Shown: positions 35,589 to 45,028, numbered from the stretch's first letter. The stretch: 64,000 nucleotides of DNA from Pseudomonas fluorescens (GCF_019212185.1 NZ_CP078138.1:4384501-4448500), one strand, 5' to 3'. Made by a program: numbers and translations. Notes: generated from the letters alone by a model not told the origin.

Positions 35589-36608
35589 CTAGATACGCCA
35601 CGCCGAAGCGATAGGCTCAAGGGTTTTGTGCAAGGCGACGCCTTGCGCTGTAATCGCACTCAAACTCTCAAGAGGGGTGTGCGGCGGCAGATCAAACGCG
35701 GTGACAAAACCACCGATTTGCCTAGCCAGCAAGTGGGCCTCCCGCACGTAATCGAGCCGTACCGCATCAAACCGAGTGACCCGACTCAAGGCTTGCGCCT
35801 GCTTGATCGAGTCCGTCAACAACCGGGTCAACTGGTCTTTTTGATCCTGGTAGTGCTGGCGCTTGACCCGCAGGTCATTCCTGAGCTTCACCATGTCGAC
35901 GTAGCGGATGTATTGCGACGCATGCTCGACCAATTTCCTGAACAGGCGTACCCCACGCTTCACCATTTCAACTTGCGGGGCGCTTAAATCAAGCCCATCC
36001 AACTCTTCATCACTCGCGATCCAGGGCAACAGGTAATCGAACAGGTTCTTGTCGTCGATCACCCTGATGCACTCGTCAATGTCCTTGCGCTGCTCATCCA
36101 ATTCGAGCAGTCGCGCGTCCAGATCCTGCAGAGCCAATCGAATGCCTTTTTCCAGGTTGATCGAGCCCGCGCTGCCCGCCTCGTCCGTGGGCAATACCTC
36201 AATGTCGTCGACTTGATTGATCGCCGTAGTCATGCCAAGCCAAAAAGTCCGGACACGCCGCATGTCGGCATTGACACTGCTGATGTAGTCCTCTCTCAAC
36301 TCTTCCTTGGCCCGCTGCCGCGCCTGCTCATCCAATTCCTGAGCGCTCTCCAGCCGATCGAGTTCAGCGTTCAAGCTTAAAAAATTGGCATTTCTCAACA
36401 GCGGCATCATGGCGACCGTCGATTGCAAAATACTTGAATGCGCGCCATTGAGCGCTGCGTTGAGGCGCCCAAGCCTGGCCTGCAGATACTCGGCAAACCC
36501 CAGGGAAATCTCCGAAACGGCCATGTTGATTGAGTATTTGCTTTGCTTCATCAGCGCATAATCCGGCTGGCGCTGCTCTTGAGTGGACATCCTGTCTATC
36601 TCGTTCAT
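35589..36608 (-). CDS. xaxB: Probable XaxB/YaxB-like subunit of a binary alpha-pore-forming toxin
   Basis: 339 residues, almost entirely helical with long heptad-like stretches (for example around RLALQDLDARLLELDEQRKD and KLRNDLRVKRQHYQDQKDQL). No signal peptide. Its size, position second in a two-gene operon behind a 399-residue partner, and helical character fit XaxB of Xenorhabdus (about 350) and YaxB of Yersinia. In the known systems the two subunits assemble on target membranes into a large pore and lyse cells. The ATG at 36608 has GGGAAGG eight bases upstream. Identification rests on recalled family resemblance and operon structure, not on a search. Confidence 0.72.
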   Translation of the reverse strand: MNEIDRMSTQEQRQPDYALMKQSKYSINMAVSEISLGFAEYLQARLGRLNAALNGAHSSILQSTVAMMPLLRNANFLSLNAELDRLESAQELDEQARQRAKEELREDYISSVNADMRRVRTFWLGMTTAINQVDDIEVLPTDEAGSAGSINLEKGIRLALQDLDARLLELDEQRKDIDECIRVIDDKNLFDYLLPWIASDEELDGLDLSAPQVEMVKRGVRLFRKLVEHASQYIRYVDMVKLRNDLRVKRQHYQDQKDQLTRLLTDSIKQAQALSRVTRFDAVRLDYVREAHLLARQIGGFVTAFDLPPHTPLESLSAITAQGVALHKTLEPIASAWRI

Positions 36609-36622
36609 ACACCTTCCCTCGG

Positions 36623-37822
36623 TTAACTTGCGAACTGCTGTTTATTGAAGTCTTCGATGGCCTTGTTTAGAGAGTGCAACAGAGACTCGGCCAGCTCTTT
36701 GACGCTCTCCCACGGCTCAATGCCGCGGATAAAACTTTGCTTGAAACGTATCAAGCTCACGCCCTCCTTGATCAGCGAAAGCTCGCTCGCAGACTTTTCT
36801 ATTTCTGCCAATACCGAATCCCATACCATCACCAAGGCTTCAGCGGCTGCGGATGCCGCTCGCATGAAACCGTAAATATTGTCCAACGAGTTACTGTGAG
36901 ACAGTATTAAACCGGGTAACTTTTCCTGGCCATCAATCATCGCGATAAGACTGCGCCGCTTTTTCTCGAAGGTTCGCAACTTCTCAATCGCCTCGACCCC
37001 GCCCCGCCCAATGAGCGCCTCCTCCGGTCCGACCAGGATAAAGTCCAGCAGAACAGCAACGGGATTCAAACCCTTCAGCAAACTGGGGATCGCCAGCGTT
37101 CTGACTTCTTTTTCGGCTTGAGCAATATCACGCTCGATCTCTGCAAGTGATTCGCGAAAGCGGATCAGGTCCACCGCAAAGTCGATGGTATTAAGCTTGT
37201 TTATTTTCAGCTTGACCGACGGCACTAACTGTTCGCTCAGTTCCCGGTGAAAAAGCTCGATGGCTTCTTTCAATTCGACCGTAGGCGCGCGACTCAGATT
37301 GACACTCTCCTTCAGGTCCTGAAACATCCCTCCGAGTTCTTCATACACAGCCCGATCAAGCTGGTCAAACGGTATGAAGGGCGTTTCATCCACTGCGATA
37401 GGACCGTAGTTCTTGACCCGCTCACTGATCGGCATGGCTTCGATTTGCTGCACAAGGTCTGCGGCAAATGTGCCCTGGGTTTTTGCAAACGCCCCTAAAC
37501 CACCTCCAACCATAAGCAACTTGCTTTCAATAGGCAGCCACTTTCCAGCATGGGCCTTGATCTTTGTGTGCAGCTCCTGAACCTCCTTCCAATGAAAATC
37601 CGGGTGATCAATAACCCCACCCAGTTCAACTTCGATCCCCTCACGTTCCGTCGAAAGAGACTTACCCTTCTGCACATAAAGTTTTATTTGCAAAAGCTGA
37701 TCCGACGTCACGATCAACCGTCGCCCTTCAACGCCTCCACTCACCTTTAGCGCTTGTTCACCCGCATAGGAGTGATTAGCCCCATTAAAACCGCCCACAT
37801 CTTCCATGACTTTGACTTCCAT
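36623..37822 (-). CDS. xaxA: Probable XaxA/YaxA-like subunit of a binary alpha-pore-forming toxin
   Basis: 399 residues, matching XaxA/YaxA (about 400). Predominantly helical, with a hydrophobic central segment (about 253-280, SLLKGLNPVAVLLDFILVGP) that could be the membrane-inserting hairpin, and a helical C-terminal tail ending NKAIEDFNKQQFAS. No signal peptide is visible, as in the family. The partner gene begins 14 bases later. Two starts are possible (37822 or 37807, the latter with GGAAG upstream). Upstream DNA to 38000 is AT-rich. The operon ends in a terminator at 35517. Confidence 0.75.
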   Translation of the reverse strand: MEVKVMEDVGGFNGANHSYAGEQALKVSGGVEGRRLIVTSDQLLQIKLYVQKGKSLSTEREGIEVELGGVIDHPDFHWKEVQELHTKIKAHAGKWLPIESKLLMVGGGLGAFAKTQGTFAADLVQQIEAMPISERVKNYGPIAVDETPFIPFDQLDRAVYEELGGMFQDLKESVNLSRAPTVELKEAIELFHRELSEQLVPSVKLKINKLNTIDFAVDLIRFRESLAEIERDIAQAEKEVRTLAIPSLLKGLNPVAVLLDFILVGPEEALIGRGGVEAIEKLRTFEKKRRSLIAMIDGQEKLPGLILSHSNSLDNIYGFMRAASAAAEALVMVWDSVLAEIEKSASELSLIKEGVSLIRFKQSFIRGIEPWESVKELAESLLHSLNKAIEDFNKQQFAS

Positions 37823-38002
37823 TCATTAACAACCCAGTAACTCAAAAAAACACATCAACAACCTTTCGATTATTAAAATTCGAGCAACGATAGTAACCCA
37901 TCCTAGAAAACCGCAACGTCGCACTATTCAGCTTATACCGTAGGAAGCACCCAACACTTAATGTACGTCGTACAAACCCACAACATATCAATCCAGCTAC
38001 AA

Positions 38003-38044
38003 CAAAAAAGGCCGACCTGTTTACTCAACAGGTCGGCCCCTTTG
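38003..38044 (-). terminator. Terminator of the purine permease gene
   Basis: GGCCGACCTGT-TTACTCA-ACAGGTCGGCC with a T run on the minus strand, 18 bases past the stop. Confidence 0.9.
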
Positions 38045-38062
38045 CTTCGCCAGTAACTGCGA

Positions 38063-39589
38063 TCAGACGTGCTCGCTACTCTTTATCTGCACCGGTCGAT
38101 GCTCCGGCGCGCCATGGCCATGATCATCCTCCACCACCACTGGCACTTCTTTGCCGTCGCAGTCATGCAACTTGCCATCGCTGAAGTAATCACCCTCACG
38201 CAGCGCCGCCAGGTCCTGGAAGCGCAAGGTGCGTTCGGTGCCGGCGGCAAATACTGACTGCTGGTCCGAGTTGCCGGCGGTCAGGTGGTTGAAGGTCAGG
38301 TTAAGCACGATGGCCATGATCGCCGACGAGCTGATGCCCGAGTGGAAAATGGTCGCGAACCAGCTTGGAAAGTGATCGTAGAAGTTCGGCGCCGCGATCG
38401 GGATCATGCCGAAGCCGATCGAAGTGGCAACGATGATCAGGTTGACGTTATTGCGGTAGTCGACTTTCGACAAGGTACGAATACCACTTGCCGCCACAGT
38501 GCCGAACAGCACGATGCCAGCACCACCCAGTACCGAGGTCGGCACTGCAGCAATCACTCGACCCATGAAGGGCAGCAGGCCGAGAATCACCAGGAACAGC
38601 CCCCCTGTCGCCACGACGTAACGACTCTTGATCCCCGTCACCGCTACCAGGCCAACGTTCTGGGCGAAGGCGCTCTGGGTGAAGGAGCCAAAGATCGGCG
38701 CGATCATGCTCGACAGCATGTCGGCGCGCAGACCATTGCCCAGGCGCTTGGAGTCGACCTTGGTGTCGATGATCTCACCGACCGCGAGGATGTCCGCGGA
38801 GGTCTCGACCAGGGTCACCATGACCACGATGCACATCGACAGGATGGCGGCGAAGTGAAAGGTCGGCATGCCGAAGTGGAACGGCGTCGGGAAGCCGAAC
38901 ATCGGCCCCTCACTGACGCTGGAGAAGTCTGCCATGCCGAGGAACACGGCGATCAGCGTGCCAATGACCATGGCCAGGAGGATCGAGAGCCGGGAGATTG
39001 TCGCACTGCCGATTTTGCTCAGCAGCAGCACCAGTACCAGGGTCACGGCGGCCAGGCCGATGTTGGCCATGCTGCCGAAGTCTTCGGCATGACTGTTGCC
39101 ACCCATGGCCCAGCGTGCCGCCACCGGCATCAGCGTCAGGCCAATGGTGGTGATGACGATACCGGTCACCAGCGGTGGAAAGAACTTGGTGATCCGCGAG
39201 AACACCGGAGTGATCAACAAGCCAATTAACGAGGCTGCAATCACCGCGCCGAGGATCGACTGGAAGCCGCCCTCACCGCCGCTGCTGACAATCGCCACCA
39301 TGGTTGCCACACCGGAGAACGAAACACCCTGCACCAGCGGCAGCTGACAGCCAAAAAACGGTAAACCCAGGGTTTGCAGCAGTGTTGCCAGCCCCCCTGC
39401 AAACAACGATGCCGCGATCAGCAGACCAATGTCCGCCGGAGAAAGCCCGGCCGCCTGGCCGATGATCAGTGGTACCGCAACGATACCGCCATACATGGTC
39501 AGGACGTGCTGCAGGCCGTAAGCCATATTCGCGCCGATCCCGAGGTTTTCATCCTCGGGCCGTTGGTGTGAAACAGAGGGCGTTTTCAT
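38063..39589 (-). CDS. NCS2 family xanthine/urate (nucleobase) permease
   Basis: 508 residues, 14 hydrophobic helices. Family motifs: GLQHVLTMYGGIVAVPLIIG near the start, the VEGISFSG-like LVQGVSFSGVATMVAI, QNVGLVAVTGIKSRYVVATGG (the NCS2 signature) and an acidic helix with VETSADILAVGEI, the xanthine/urate type of substrate site. It imports purines with protons. A perfect TTGTATACAA palindrome lies 70 bases upstream and is a good operator candidate. Confidence 0.93.
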   Translation of the reverse strand: MKTPSVSHQRPEDENLGIGANMAYGLQHVLTMYGGIVAVPLIIGQAAGLSPADIGLLIAASLFAGGLATLLQTLGLPFFGCQLPLVQGVSFSGVATMVAIVSSGGEGGFQSILGAVIAASLIGLLITPVFSRITKFFPPLVTGIVITTIGLTLMPVAARWAMGGNSHAEDFGSMANIGLAAVTLVLVLLLSKIGSATISRLSILLAMVIGTLIAVFLGMADFSSVSEGPMFGFPTPFHFGMPTFHFAAILSMCIVVMVTLVETSADILAVGEIIDTKVDSKRLGNGLRADMLSSMIAPIFGSFTQSAFAQNVGLVAVTGIKSRYVVATGGLFLVILGLLPFMGRVIAAVPTSVLGGAGIVLFGTVAASGIRTLSKVDYRNNVNLIIVATSIGFGMIPIAAPNFYDHFPSWFATIFHSGISSSAIMAIVLNLTFNHLTAGNSDQQSVFAAGTERTLRFQDLAALREGDYFSDGKLHDCDGKEVPVVVEDDHGHGAPEHRPVQIKSSEHV

Positions 39590-39656
39590 CGTGGGGGGTT
39601 CCCTGGGTTTTTGTTATGCGCACACTGTATTCAACACACAAGACAAATGTCCATAG

Positions 39657-39670
39657 AGTTGTATACAACT
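39657..39670. promoter_or_regulatory. Palindromic operator upstream of the purine permease
   Basis: AGTTGTATACAACT is a perfect 14-base palindrome, of the type bound by GntR-family regulators. It is 68 bases upstream of the permease ATG. The cognate regulator is not in this window. Confidence 0.6.
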
Positions 39671-39756
39671 TGCCAGTCACATAATGGACACTCGTTCATA
39701 TTCACCCCTGCAGAGCCCTCTGGGACGGGACTTGCGGCCATGACCGCCCGTCGAAA

Positions 39757-39782
39757 AAAAGCTGATCAATTGATCAGCTTTT
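39757..39782. terminator. Perfect palindromic hairpin with T run
   Basis: AAAAGCTGATCAATTGATCAGCTTTT, a self-complementary 26-base element followed by TGTCC. It lies upstream of the permease gene and no gene reads toward it here, so it may have served a lost gene. Confidence 0.5.
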
Positions 39783-39817
39783 GTCCCGAAACACACCCTT
39801 CCGGATGTCGATATCCC

Positions 39818-39919
39818 TGTAGGAGCGAGCCTGCTCGCGAAAAACCTGAGGATGCCGCGTGCATTCAGGATGCTCGCGTCATCGTTGACGTTTTTCGCGA
39901 GCAGGCTCGCTCCTACAGG
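39818..39919. repeat. Inverted REP pair (BIME-like element)
   Basis: CCCTGTAGGAGCGAGCCTGC begins the left arm and GCAGGCTCGCTCCTACAGGG ends the right arm, forming a perfect long inverted repeat; both arms continue with TCGCGAAAAAC. They are separated by ~45 bases. The right arm runs 7 bases into the nat stop codon region, so the repeat abuts the gene. Confidence 0.9.
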
Positions 39920-40743
39920 GTGGCGGCAAGTAATTCCGTCAACCTCGTCTCCAGAGCCGGAAGCTCGGGCACCTGCAGGCCGAACTCACAATGCAAAATC
40001 CTGACCAACTCGCCAGGATCGGTGATCTCCCGCCGCTCACTCGGCGCCCCCACGCGATGTACGGCGAAGCTGCCATTGTTCAAGGTGCGCCGCGTCTGCC
40101 CCTCGGTCCGCGCCACCATCAGGCGCTGCAGGAACGGGGACTCGGGGTGGGTCGAGACGTACCAGTTGCCGATCTCGTAGTCGATATCGCCCTGGCGCTG
40201 CAGGTCGAACACATACATGGCCCACCAGGCATCACCCACCAGGGCGTGCAAGGTGTAGCTGTCACCCTCGCGGGTAATACGGTAAGGCTCATGGGGCGTG
40301 GCCTGCACCGCCTCGGTGTCGAGCCGCAACGGTGCAGTGGGCACCATGCCGCCAAAGCCGACATCGGTGATGTAGCGCACCCCATCCAGGGTGAGCAGGG
40401 TCAAGCGATGGGTGCGCGCGACCCAGGCGCCTTCGGGGGCGTTCATCACCACCCGCCCGGTAATGCCGCGCACCTCGAAGCCCAGATGTTGCAGCAGGGT
40501 CATATAGAGATAGTTGAGCTCATAGCAGTAACCACCTCGCCCTTCATGCAGGAGTTTTTGCTGAATGGATTCCAAGTCCAACCGCACCGGCACACCGGCC
40601 AATGGCGACAGATTTTCGAAGACGAACGTGCTGGTATGGCGCAGTTGCAGTTGCTGCAATGTCTCAAGAGTGGGCGCGGGTGCACCGTTATAGCCCAGGC
40701 GTTGCAGGTAAAGATCGAGGTCGTTGAGGGGCGAGGCGAACAT
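39913..40743 (-). CDS. nat: Arylamine N-acetyltransferase
   Basis: 276 residues from the ATG at 40743 (AAGGAA six bases upstream), preferred over a start six codons earlier. It has the Cys-His-Asp triad: RGGYCYELNYLY (Cys), ARTHRLTLL (His) and YITDVGFGGMVPTAPL (Asp), and the VFENLSPL N-terminal motif. It transfers acetyl from acetyl-CoA to arylamines, aminobenzoates or hydrazines. Its 3' end touches a REP pair. Confidence 0.93.
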   Translation of the reverse strand: MFASPLNDLDLYLQRLGYNGAPAPTLETLQQLQLRHTSTFVFENLSPLAGVPVRLDLESIQQKLLHEGRGGYCYELNYLYMTLLQHLGFEVRGITGRVVMNAPEGAWVARTHRLTLLTLDGVRYITDVGFGGMVPTAPLRLDTEAVQATPHEPYRITREGDSYTLHALVGDAWWAMYVFDLQRQGDIDYEIGNWYVSTHPESPFLQRLMVARTEGQTRRTLNNGSFAVHRVGAPSERREITDPGELVRILHCEFGLQVPELPALETRLTELLAATL

Positions 40744-40832
40744 GAGCGATTCCTTGTGCATGATTCACAAGGTTATAGAGCATCGCCGTCCCTGGCCGAT
40801 AATAGATTTCTCCCATTGCCTCGCGGCAACAC

Positions 40833-41147
40833 TTGCCAAGTCCATCGCCCGCTGCCTGTAATGCGGCCTACTGGCAACGACGAGCACTTGACCGATCATG
40901 GACACCCTTCGAACAGCTCGGCTGCGTTCGTGTGCAGTTCACCACTGACGAAATCAACCTCAAGTCCCGTACGGCGATTCTCCGGCTCGGCGCGCAACAG
41001 GAAGGCATCGTGCGCAACGAACGGATCATGCCTGACGGCCGCAAACGCAACTCGGTGCGATTCAGCATCATCGATGAAGAGTGGCCGCAGGTGCGCGAGC
41101 GGCTACAACACAAGCTGCAACCGGTGCAATGCGGCCCTGCCCCCTGA
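40833..41147 (+). pseudogene. Truncated GNAT N-acetyltransferase remnant
   Basis: The frame's last ~75 residues match the C-terminus of a common GNAT enzyme: FEQLGCVRVQFTTDEINLKS, RTAILRLGAQQEGIVRNERI and NSVRFSIIDEEWPQVRERL. The acetyl-CoA core of the usual ~190-200 residue protein is missing, and the first ~30 codons have no homology. The stop abuts the convergent DUF1254 gene. Confidence 0.65.
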
Positions 41148-42554
41148 TTAACTGCGCCTCACCGCCGGCGGATTCCATTTGCCATTCAAGGCTTCGGGCT
41201 TGGGTCCATACAGGCGCATGGTCAGGTTGAACGCCCCGGCGGGTGCCGGCAGCCAATTGGCCTCGCGCTCCTTGCCCGGATTCTGGTGCTGGAAGTACAG
41301 ATCCAGCGAACCATCGGCATTGGTCTTGAACGGCATCCAGCTGCTGACCGCAAACCGGTTGAGCTCATTGCCTACCTGAAAGCCTTCCGCGTCGTACAGG
41401 GTGATCGACCAGAACGCATTGACCGGCGGCACCGAATCCTTGTCGAAATGCAGCACATATTGATTGGCGCCATCCAGTGGCTGGCCTTTGTCATCACCGA
41501 GGTTAAGCGGATAGATCGCATCTTCCGGCAGGTTAGCCCCCAGTCCTAGTTGCGCGACCATTGCGCGCTTGAGGTAGTAGTTGCCATAGACCCCCATGGT
41601 ATCGGTGTTCATCGACCAGCCATTGACCACCCGCGCCAGGGTCTGCACCTTCCACGTCATCAAGGCCCGGGCTTCGGCGGGCGCGGTCTGCAACGCCTGC
41701 TGTATCGCCGGGTCGAGTGCTTCGAGCTTGAACGATTTGCCGGGCTCGATGCCGATGCGTTTCATCTGCGCGATGATCGGCTGATCGGTGCTGTGGGGCG
41801 GATGCAGCTTGAGCAACTCAGCCGCATAGGCAAAGTAATTAGCCGCCGACATTGAATCGACCTGGATTTTAGGCGGAGTTTTCATGTCGACACCGGGGTC
41901 GACCTTGATGCTGACCGGGGTCGGCGGCTTACCCAGCTGCGACAGCGGAGTTACGGTATATCCCGCCTGAATCTTGTGCACCGCCGGATAATCCGCCGCA
42001 CCGTCGGTCTTGGTCCGGCCGATCACCCACACATAAGGGGTCGGCGCCGGCAACTGGGTAGTGCCGGCGGGCACACTGCCCTGCCAGCCAGGCGGCGTCA
42101 CCAGGAACTGCCCGGCATCCGTTCCCGTAGTGCGCCAGCCAGGTGAAGCGAAGACATCCGTCCACATGTCGAGCATCGGCAACAGGTAAAAACGTCCATT
42201 GGTTTGCGGGGCGGACACCACCAGCGGCTCTTTGCTCAAGTCAAGCCAGGCAATCGAATACAACGTGTCAAAGTTGGAACGCACCACCCCCCTGAAGTTG
42301 GCCGGCGGATACTCCGGAACACTGACGAACATATTCATCGGCCCTTTGCCAAACTCTTTGCCAGGTTCGATGTTAGTGAATTGTTTGCGCGTGACATCCA
42401 TGGTCAACAGTGGATAAAAGTAAACATAGGCATCGACACCAATGGCATGAGCTTCCTGCGCAGTCAGAGGCGAATCGGCGTAACTGGTCAGCGGCGACAA
42501 CGATACAGCCGCAACCATCAACGCTGAGGCTTTAAATGCTTTAGGTATCAACAT
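41148..42554 (-). CDS. DUF1254/DUF1214 domain periplasmic protein
   Basis: 468 residues. N-terminal signal peptide (MLIPKAFKASALMVAAVSLS, likely cleaved near SYA). The DUF1254 region spans AIGVDAYVYFYPLLTMDVTR to about residue 165. The DUF1214 region is near the C-terminus, with INAFWSITLYDAEGF-type text (VNAFWSITLYDAEGFQVGNE). The function of this fold is unknown; copies are common in Pseudomonas. Convergent and almost abutting with the GNAT remnant. Confidence 0.9.
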   Translation of the reverse strand: MLIPKAFKASALMVAAVSLSPLTSYADSPLTAQEAHAIGVDAYVYFYPLLTMDVTRKQFTNIEPGKEFGKGPMNMFVSVPEYPPANFRGVVRSNFDTLYSIAWLDLSKEPLVVSAPQTNGRFYLLPMLDMWTDVFASPGWRTTGTDAGQFLVTPPGWQGSVPAGTTQLPAPTPYVWVIGRTKTDGAADYPAVHKIQAGYTVTPLSQLGKPPTPVSIKVDPGVDMKTPPKIQVDSMSAANYFAYAAELLKLHPPHSTDQPIIAQMKRIGIEPGKSFKLEALDPAIQQALQTAPAEARALMTWKVQTLARVVNGWSMNTDTMGVYGNYYLKRAMVAQLGLGANLPEDAIYPLNLGDDKGQPLDGANQYVLHFDKDSVPPVNAFWSITLYDAEGFQVGNELNRFAVSSWMPFKTNADGSLDLYFQHQNPGKEREANWLPAPAGAFNLTMRLYGPKPEALNGKWNPPAVRRS

Positions 42555-42671
42555 TTGCTTGATCGTCCGAAATGTAAGAGAGGAGTTGACCAGTTACTGC
42601 GCAAGCAGTTGAACTTTAGTCGAGTTGGTGATCTCAGCCAGCACGCAAGACAGCCGGCCAGATCTCCAACC

Positions 42672-44258
42672 TTACCCCTGGACTTTAACCCCGGCGTCGT
42701 CTTTTAACGTGCCGCCCTCGGACATGACCTGCGTGCGATTCCTGCCCAAGTGCTTGGCTTGATACAAGGCCGCATCCGCCCGCTCGATCAACAACTCAAC
42801 ACGGTCCTCGAGAGTTGGCACAAACGCATAACAGCCCAGGCTGGCCGTCAACTGTCCCGAGGGCGCCGCACGATGGGGAATGGCGGCGGCCCTGATGCGC
42901 TGACGAATCTGTTCGGCAAGCGTGTAGGCGGCATCGATGTCAGCGTCCGCCAACAACACGGCGAATTCTTCCCCGCCGTAACGCACCACCAGGTCAGTCT
43001 TGCGTTGACAGCAACTCTTCACCAAGTGGGCGACCTGCACCAGGCACTGATCGCCAGCCAAATGCCCATAGGTATCGTTGAACGGCTTGAAGTAATCGAT
43101 ATCCAGCAGAATCAGGCTCAAGCGACGTTGCTGACGCTGGCTACGGGCAAATTCCGTCTCCAGCACACGCTGGAACAGCCGACGATTACCCAGCCCGGTC
43201 AGGCTGTCATGGGTGGCAATGACTTCCAGGCGCTCCTGGGCCGCACGCAGATCCGCTTCTATACGCTCGCTGTTACGCACCTGCAACACGAACACCCAGC
43301 CGAACAGACTGATGCCCAACACCACCAGCGCGACGATGACACTGGACTGCACCGCGTTGGCCCACCAGCCACGCAACATCACCTCTTCGGGAATGGCCGC
43401 GGCCACGACCAAAGGGTAAGCCTGTAACTGCTGGTAGCCATACAAGCGAACGCTGCCGTCCGACGGCGTACGAATCATCGCGCTGCCTGAGCGCGCCTGA
43501 GGCAGATAAGTGCGAAAAATCGGACCCTGCGCCAGCGACTTTCCGATCATCTGCTGATCACTGGGACGTCGCGCCAGCAACGTACCGTCCGCCAATGCCA
43601 GAAACATCAGCGCCTGGTCATCGATGCTGAAGCTTTTGAAGAAGCGGTCGAAGTAAGCCAGGCGAATGCCGGCCATCAACACCCCCTGGAATTCCCCCTG
43701 GGGACCATTGATCCGGCGCGACAGCGGAATGATCCACTCGCCGTTCTGCCGGCTGCGAATGGCCGGGCCGATATGCACTTCCCGGGAAGCATTGCGCTGA
43801 TGGAATTTGAAGTACTCACGATCATCGAAGGTCACTGGCCGGGTCAAGTCGCCAAAGGAACTCACCACCCAACGCCCTTCGCGATCGACCAGAAACAACC
43901 CATGCAACTGCTCGAGCGCCTGTGCCCGACGCGCGAACGTCTGCTGCAGACGCGGATTGCGCGCCGCCTCGTATCCCTCGTCCTGAATCCAGTCGACCAG
44001 ACTGCTGACCACCAGGTCGGCCGCCCTGAATGTATCCTGCGCCTGCTGCGCCATGGCTCGGGTCAGATTGGCCGAACTGACTTGCGCCAGCGCCAGGTCA
44101 TGATCACGGGATTGCTTGAGCTGCAGATAGAGCAACCCGCAGAGACACAGACACACCGCAGCAATGAACGCCACCGCTGCCTTACGCAGAGGCAAGCGCT
44201 TCAATGGGCCACCGAGGGTGTAATAAGGGTCGTGAATGGGGGCTGGCAACAACATCAT
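42672..44258 (-). CDS. Membrane diguanylate cyclase with dCache sensor domain
   Basis: 528 residues. Short N-terminal cytoplasmic part, a first helix (~30-45), a periplasmic double-Cache-type sensor region (~60-275), a second helix (~290-315, AVQSSVIVALVVLGISLFGW), then a GGDEF domain (~345-510). The catalytic motif is GGEEF. Five residues before it is RKTD, an intact RxxD product-inhibition I-site. It should make c-di-GMP and be feedback-inhibited; the periplasmic signal is unknown. Confidence 0.93.
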   Translation of the reverse strand: MMLLPAPIHDPYYTLGGPLKRLPLRKAAVAFIAAVCLCLCGLLYLQLKQSRDHDLALAQVSSANLTRAMAQQAQDTFRAADLVVSSLVDWIQDEGYEAARNPRLQQTFARRAQALEQLHGLFLVDREGRWVVSSFGDLTRPVTFDDREYFKFHQRNASREVHIGPAIRSRQNGEWIIPLSRRINGPQGEFQGVLMAGIRLAYFDRFFKSFSIDDQALMFLALADGTLLARRPSDQQMIGKSLAQGPIFRTYLPQARSGSAMIRTPSDGSVRLYGYQQLQAYPLVVAAAIPEEVMLRGWWANAVQSSVIVALVVLGISLFGWVFVLQVRNSERIEADLRAAQERLEVIATHDSLTGLGNRRLFQRVLETEFARSQRQQRRLSLILLDIDYFKPFNDTYGHLAGDQCLVQVAHLVKSCCQRKTDLVVRYGGEEFAVLLADADIDAAYTLAEQIRQRIRAAAIPHRAAPSGQLTASLGCYAFVPTLEDRVELLIERADAALYQAKHLGRNRTQVMSEGGTLKDDAGVKVQG

Positions 44259-44395
44259 CCTTGAACGGTTACGCGTGAGCAGGCGCCAGAACTCCTTGGC
44301 GCGCGAAGCTTAGCCTAGAGCCCTCACCGGGGGCAAACCACCTCCCGGCACTCTGCTAGGCTGCAAGCTCAGCACGCATTTCAAGGAGGAACATC

Positions 44396-45028
44396 ATGAA
44401 CCCTACTATCGACACCGTGGTTTTCGACCTCGGCAACGTACTGATTCGCTGGAACCCGCGAAACCTGTACCACAAGCTATTTGACAACGAACAGGACATG
44501 GAGACTTTTCTGTCCGAGGTCTGCAGCACCGACTGGAACGAACAGCAGGACGCCGGCCGCCCCTGGCAGGAAGCAACAGACGAAGCCATCGCCCGCCATC
44601 CGCACCAAGAGGCATTGATACGCGCCTACCGCGAACGCTGGGAAGAAATGCTCGGCGGCGCCCTCGAAGAAACCGTACTGATCCTTGAGGAGCTTCACGA
44701 CAACGGCGTTCGCCTGCTGGCCCTGACCAATTGGTCCGCCGAAACCTTCCCCATCGCCCTCGAACGCTTCGCCTTCTTGCAGAAATTCGAAGGCATCCTG
44801 GTCTCGGGCCAAGAAGGCATCATCAAGCCGGCGCCGGAAATTTTTCAACTACTGAAGTCGCGCTACCAGTTCGAAGGTCACCATGCCGTATTCATCGATG
44901 ATCACGCCCCCAACATCACAGGCGCTCGACGAGAAGACTTCAACGCCCTGCAATTCACCACAGCGCACCAACTGCGCACCGACCTGATCGCCCTCGGCCT
45001 CCCCGTCGCCCCGCCGCAGACGTATTGA
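44396..45028 (+). CDS. HAD superfamily phosphatase (YihX-like)
   Basis: 210 residues. Motif I is VVFDLGNVLIRWN, where the second Asp of DxD is Gly, as in YihX and related sugar-phosphate phosphatases. Motif II is ALTNWS, motif III a lysine in GIIKPAP, and motif IV FIDDHAPNI. A helical cap is inserted after motif I. YihX dephosphorylates alpha-D-glucose-1-phosphate; the substrate here is unproven. ATG after AAGGAGGAACATC. Convergent with the RNase T2 gene (4-base gap). Confidence 0.88.
   Translation: MNPTIDTVVFDLGNVLIRWNPRNLYHKLFDNEQDMETFLSEVCSTDWNEQQDAGRPWQEATDEAIARHPHQEALIRAYRERWEEMLGGALEETVLILEELHDNGVRLLALTNWSAETFPIALERFAFLQKFEGILVSGQEGIIKPAPEIFQLLKSRYQFEGHHAVFIDDHAPNITGARREDFNALQFTTAHQLRTDLIALGLPVAPPQTY

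Larger units (their letters stand above)
39590..39912. other. Intergenic region with operator, hairpin and REP pair
   Basis: 323 bases between the permease start and the nat stop. It holds the palindrome, hairpin and REP pair listed separately; nothing coding is visible. Confidence 0.6.
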
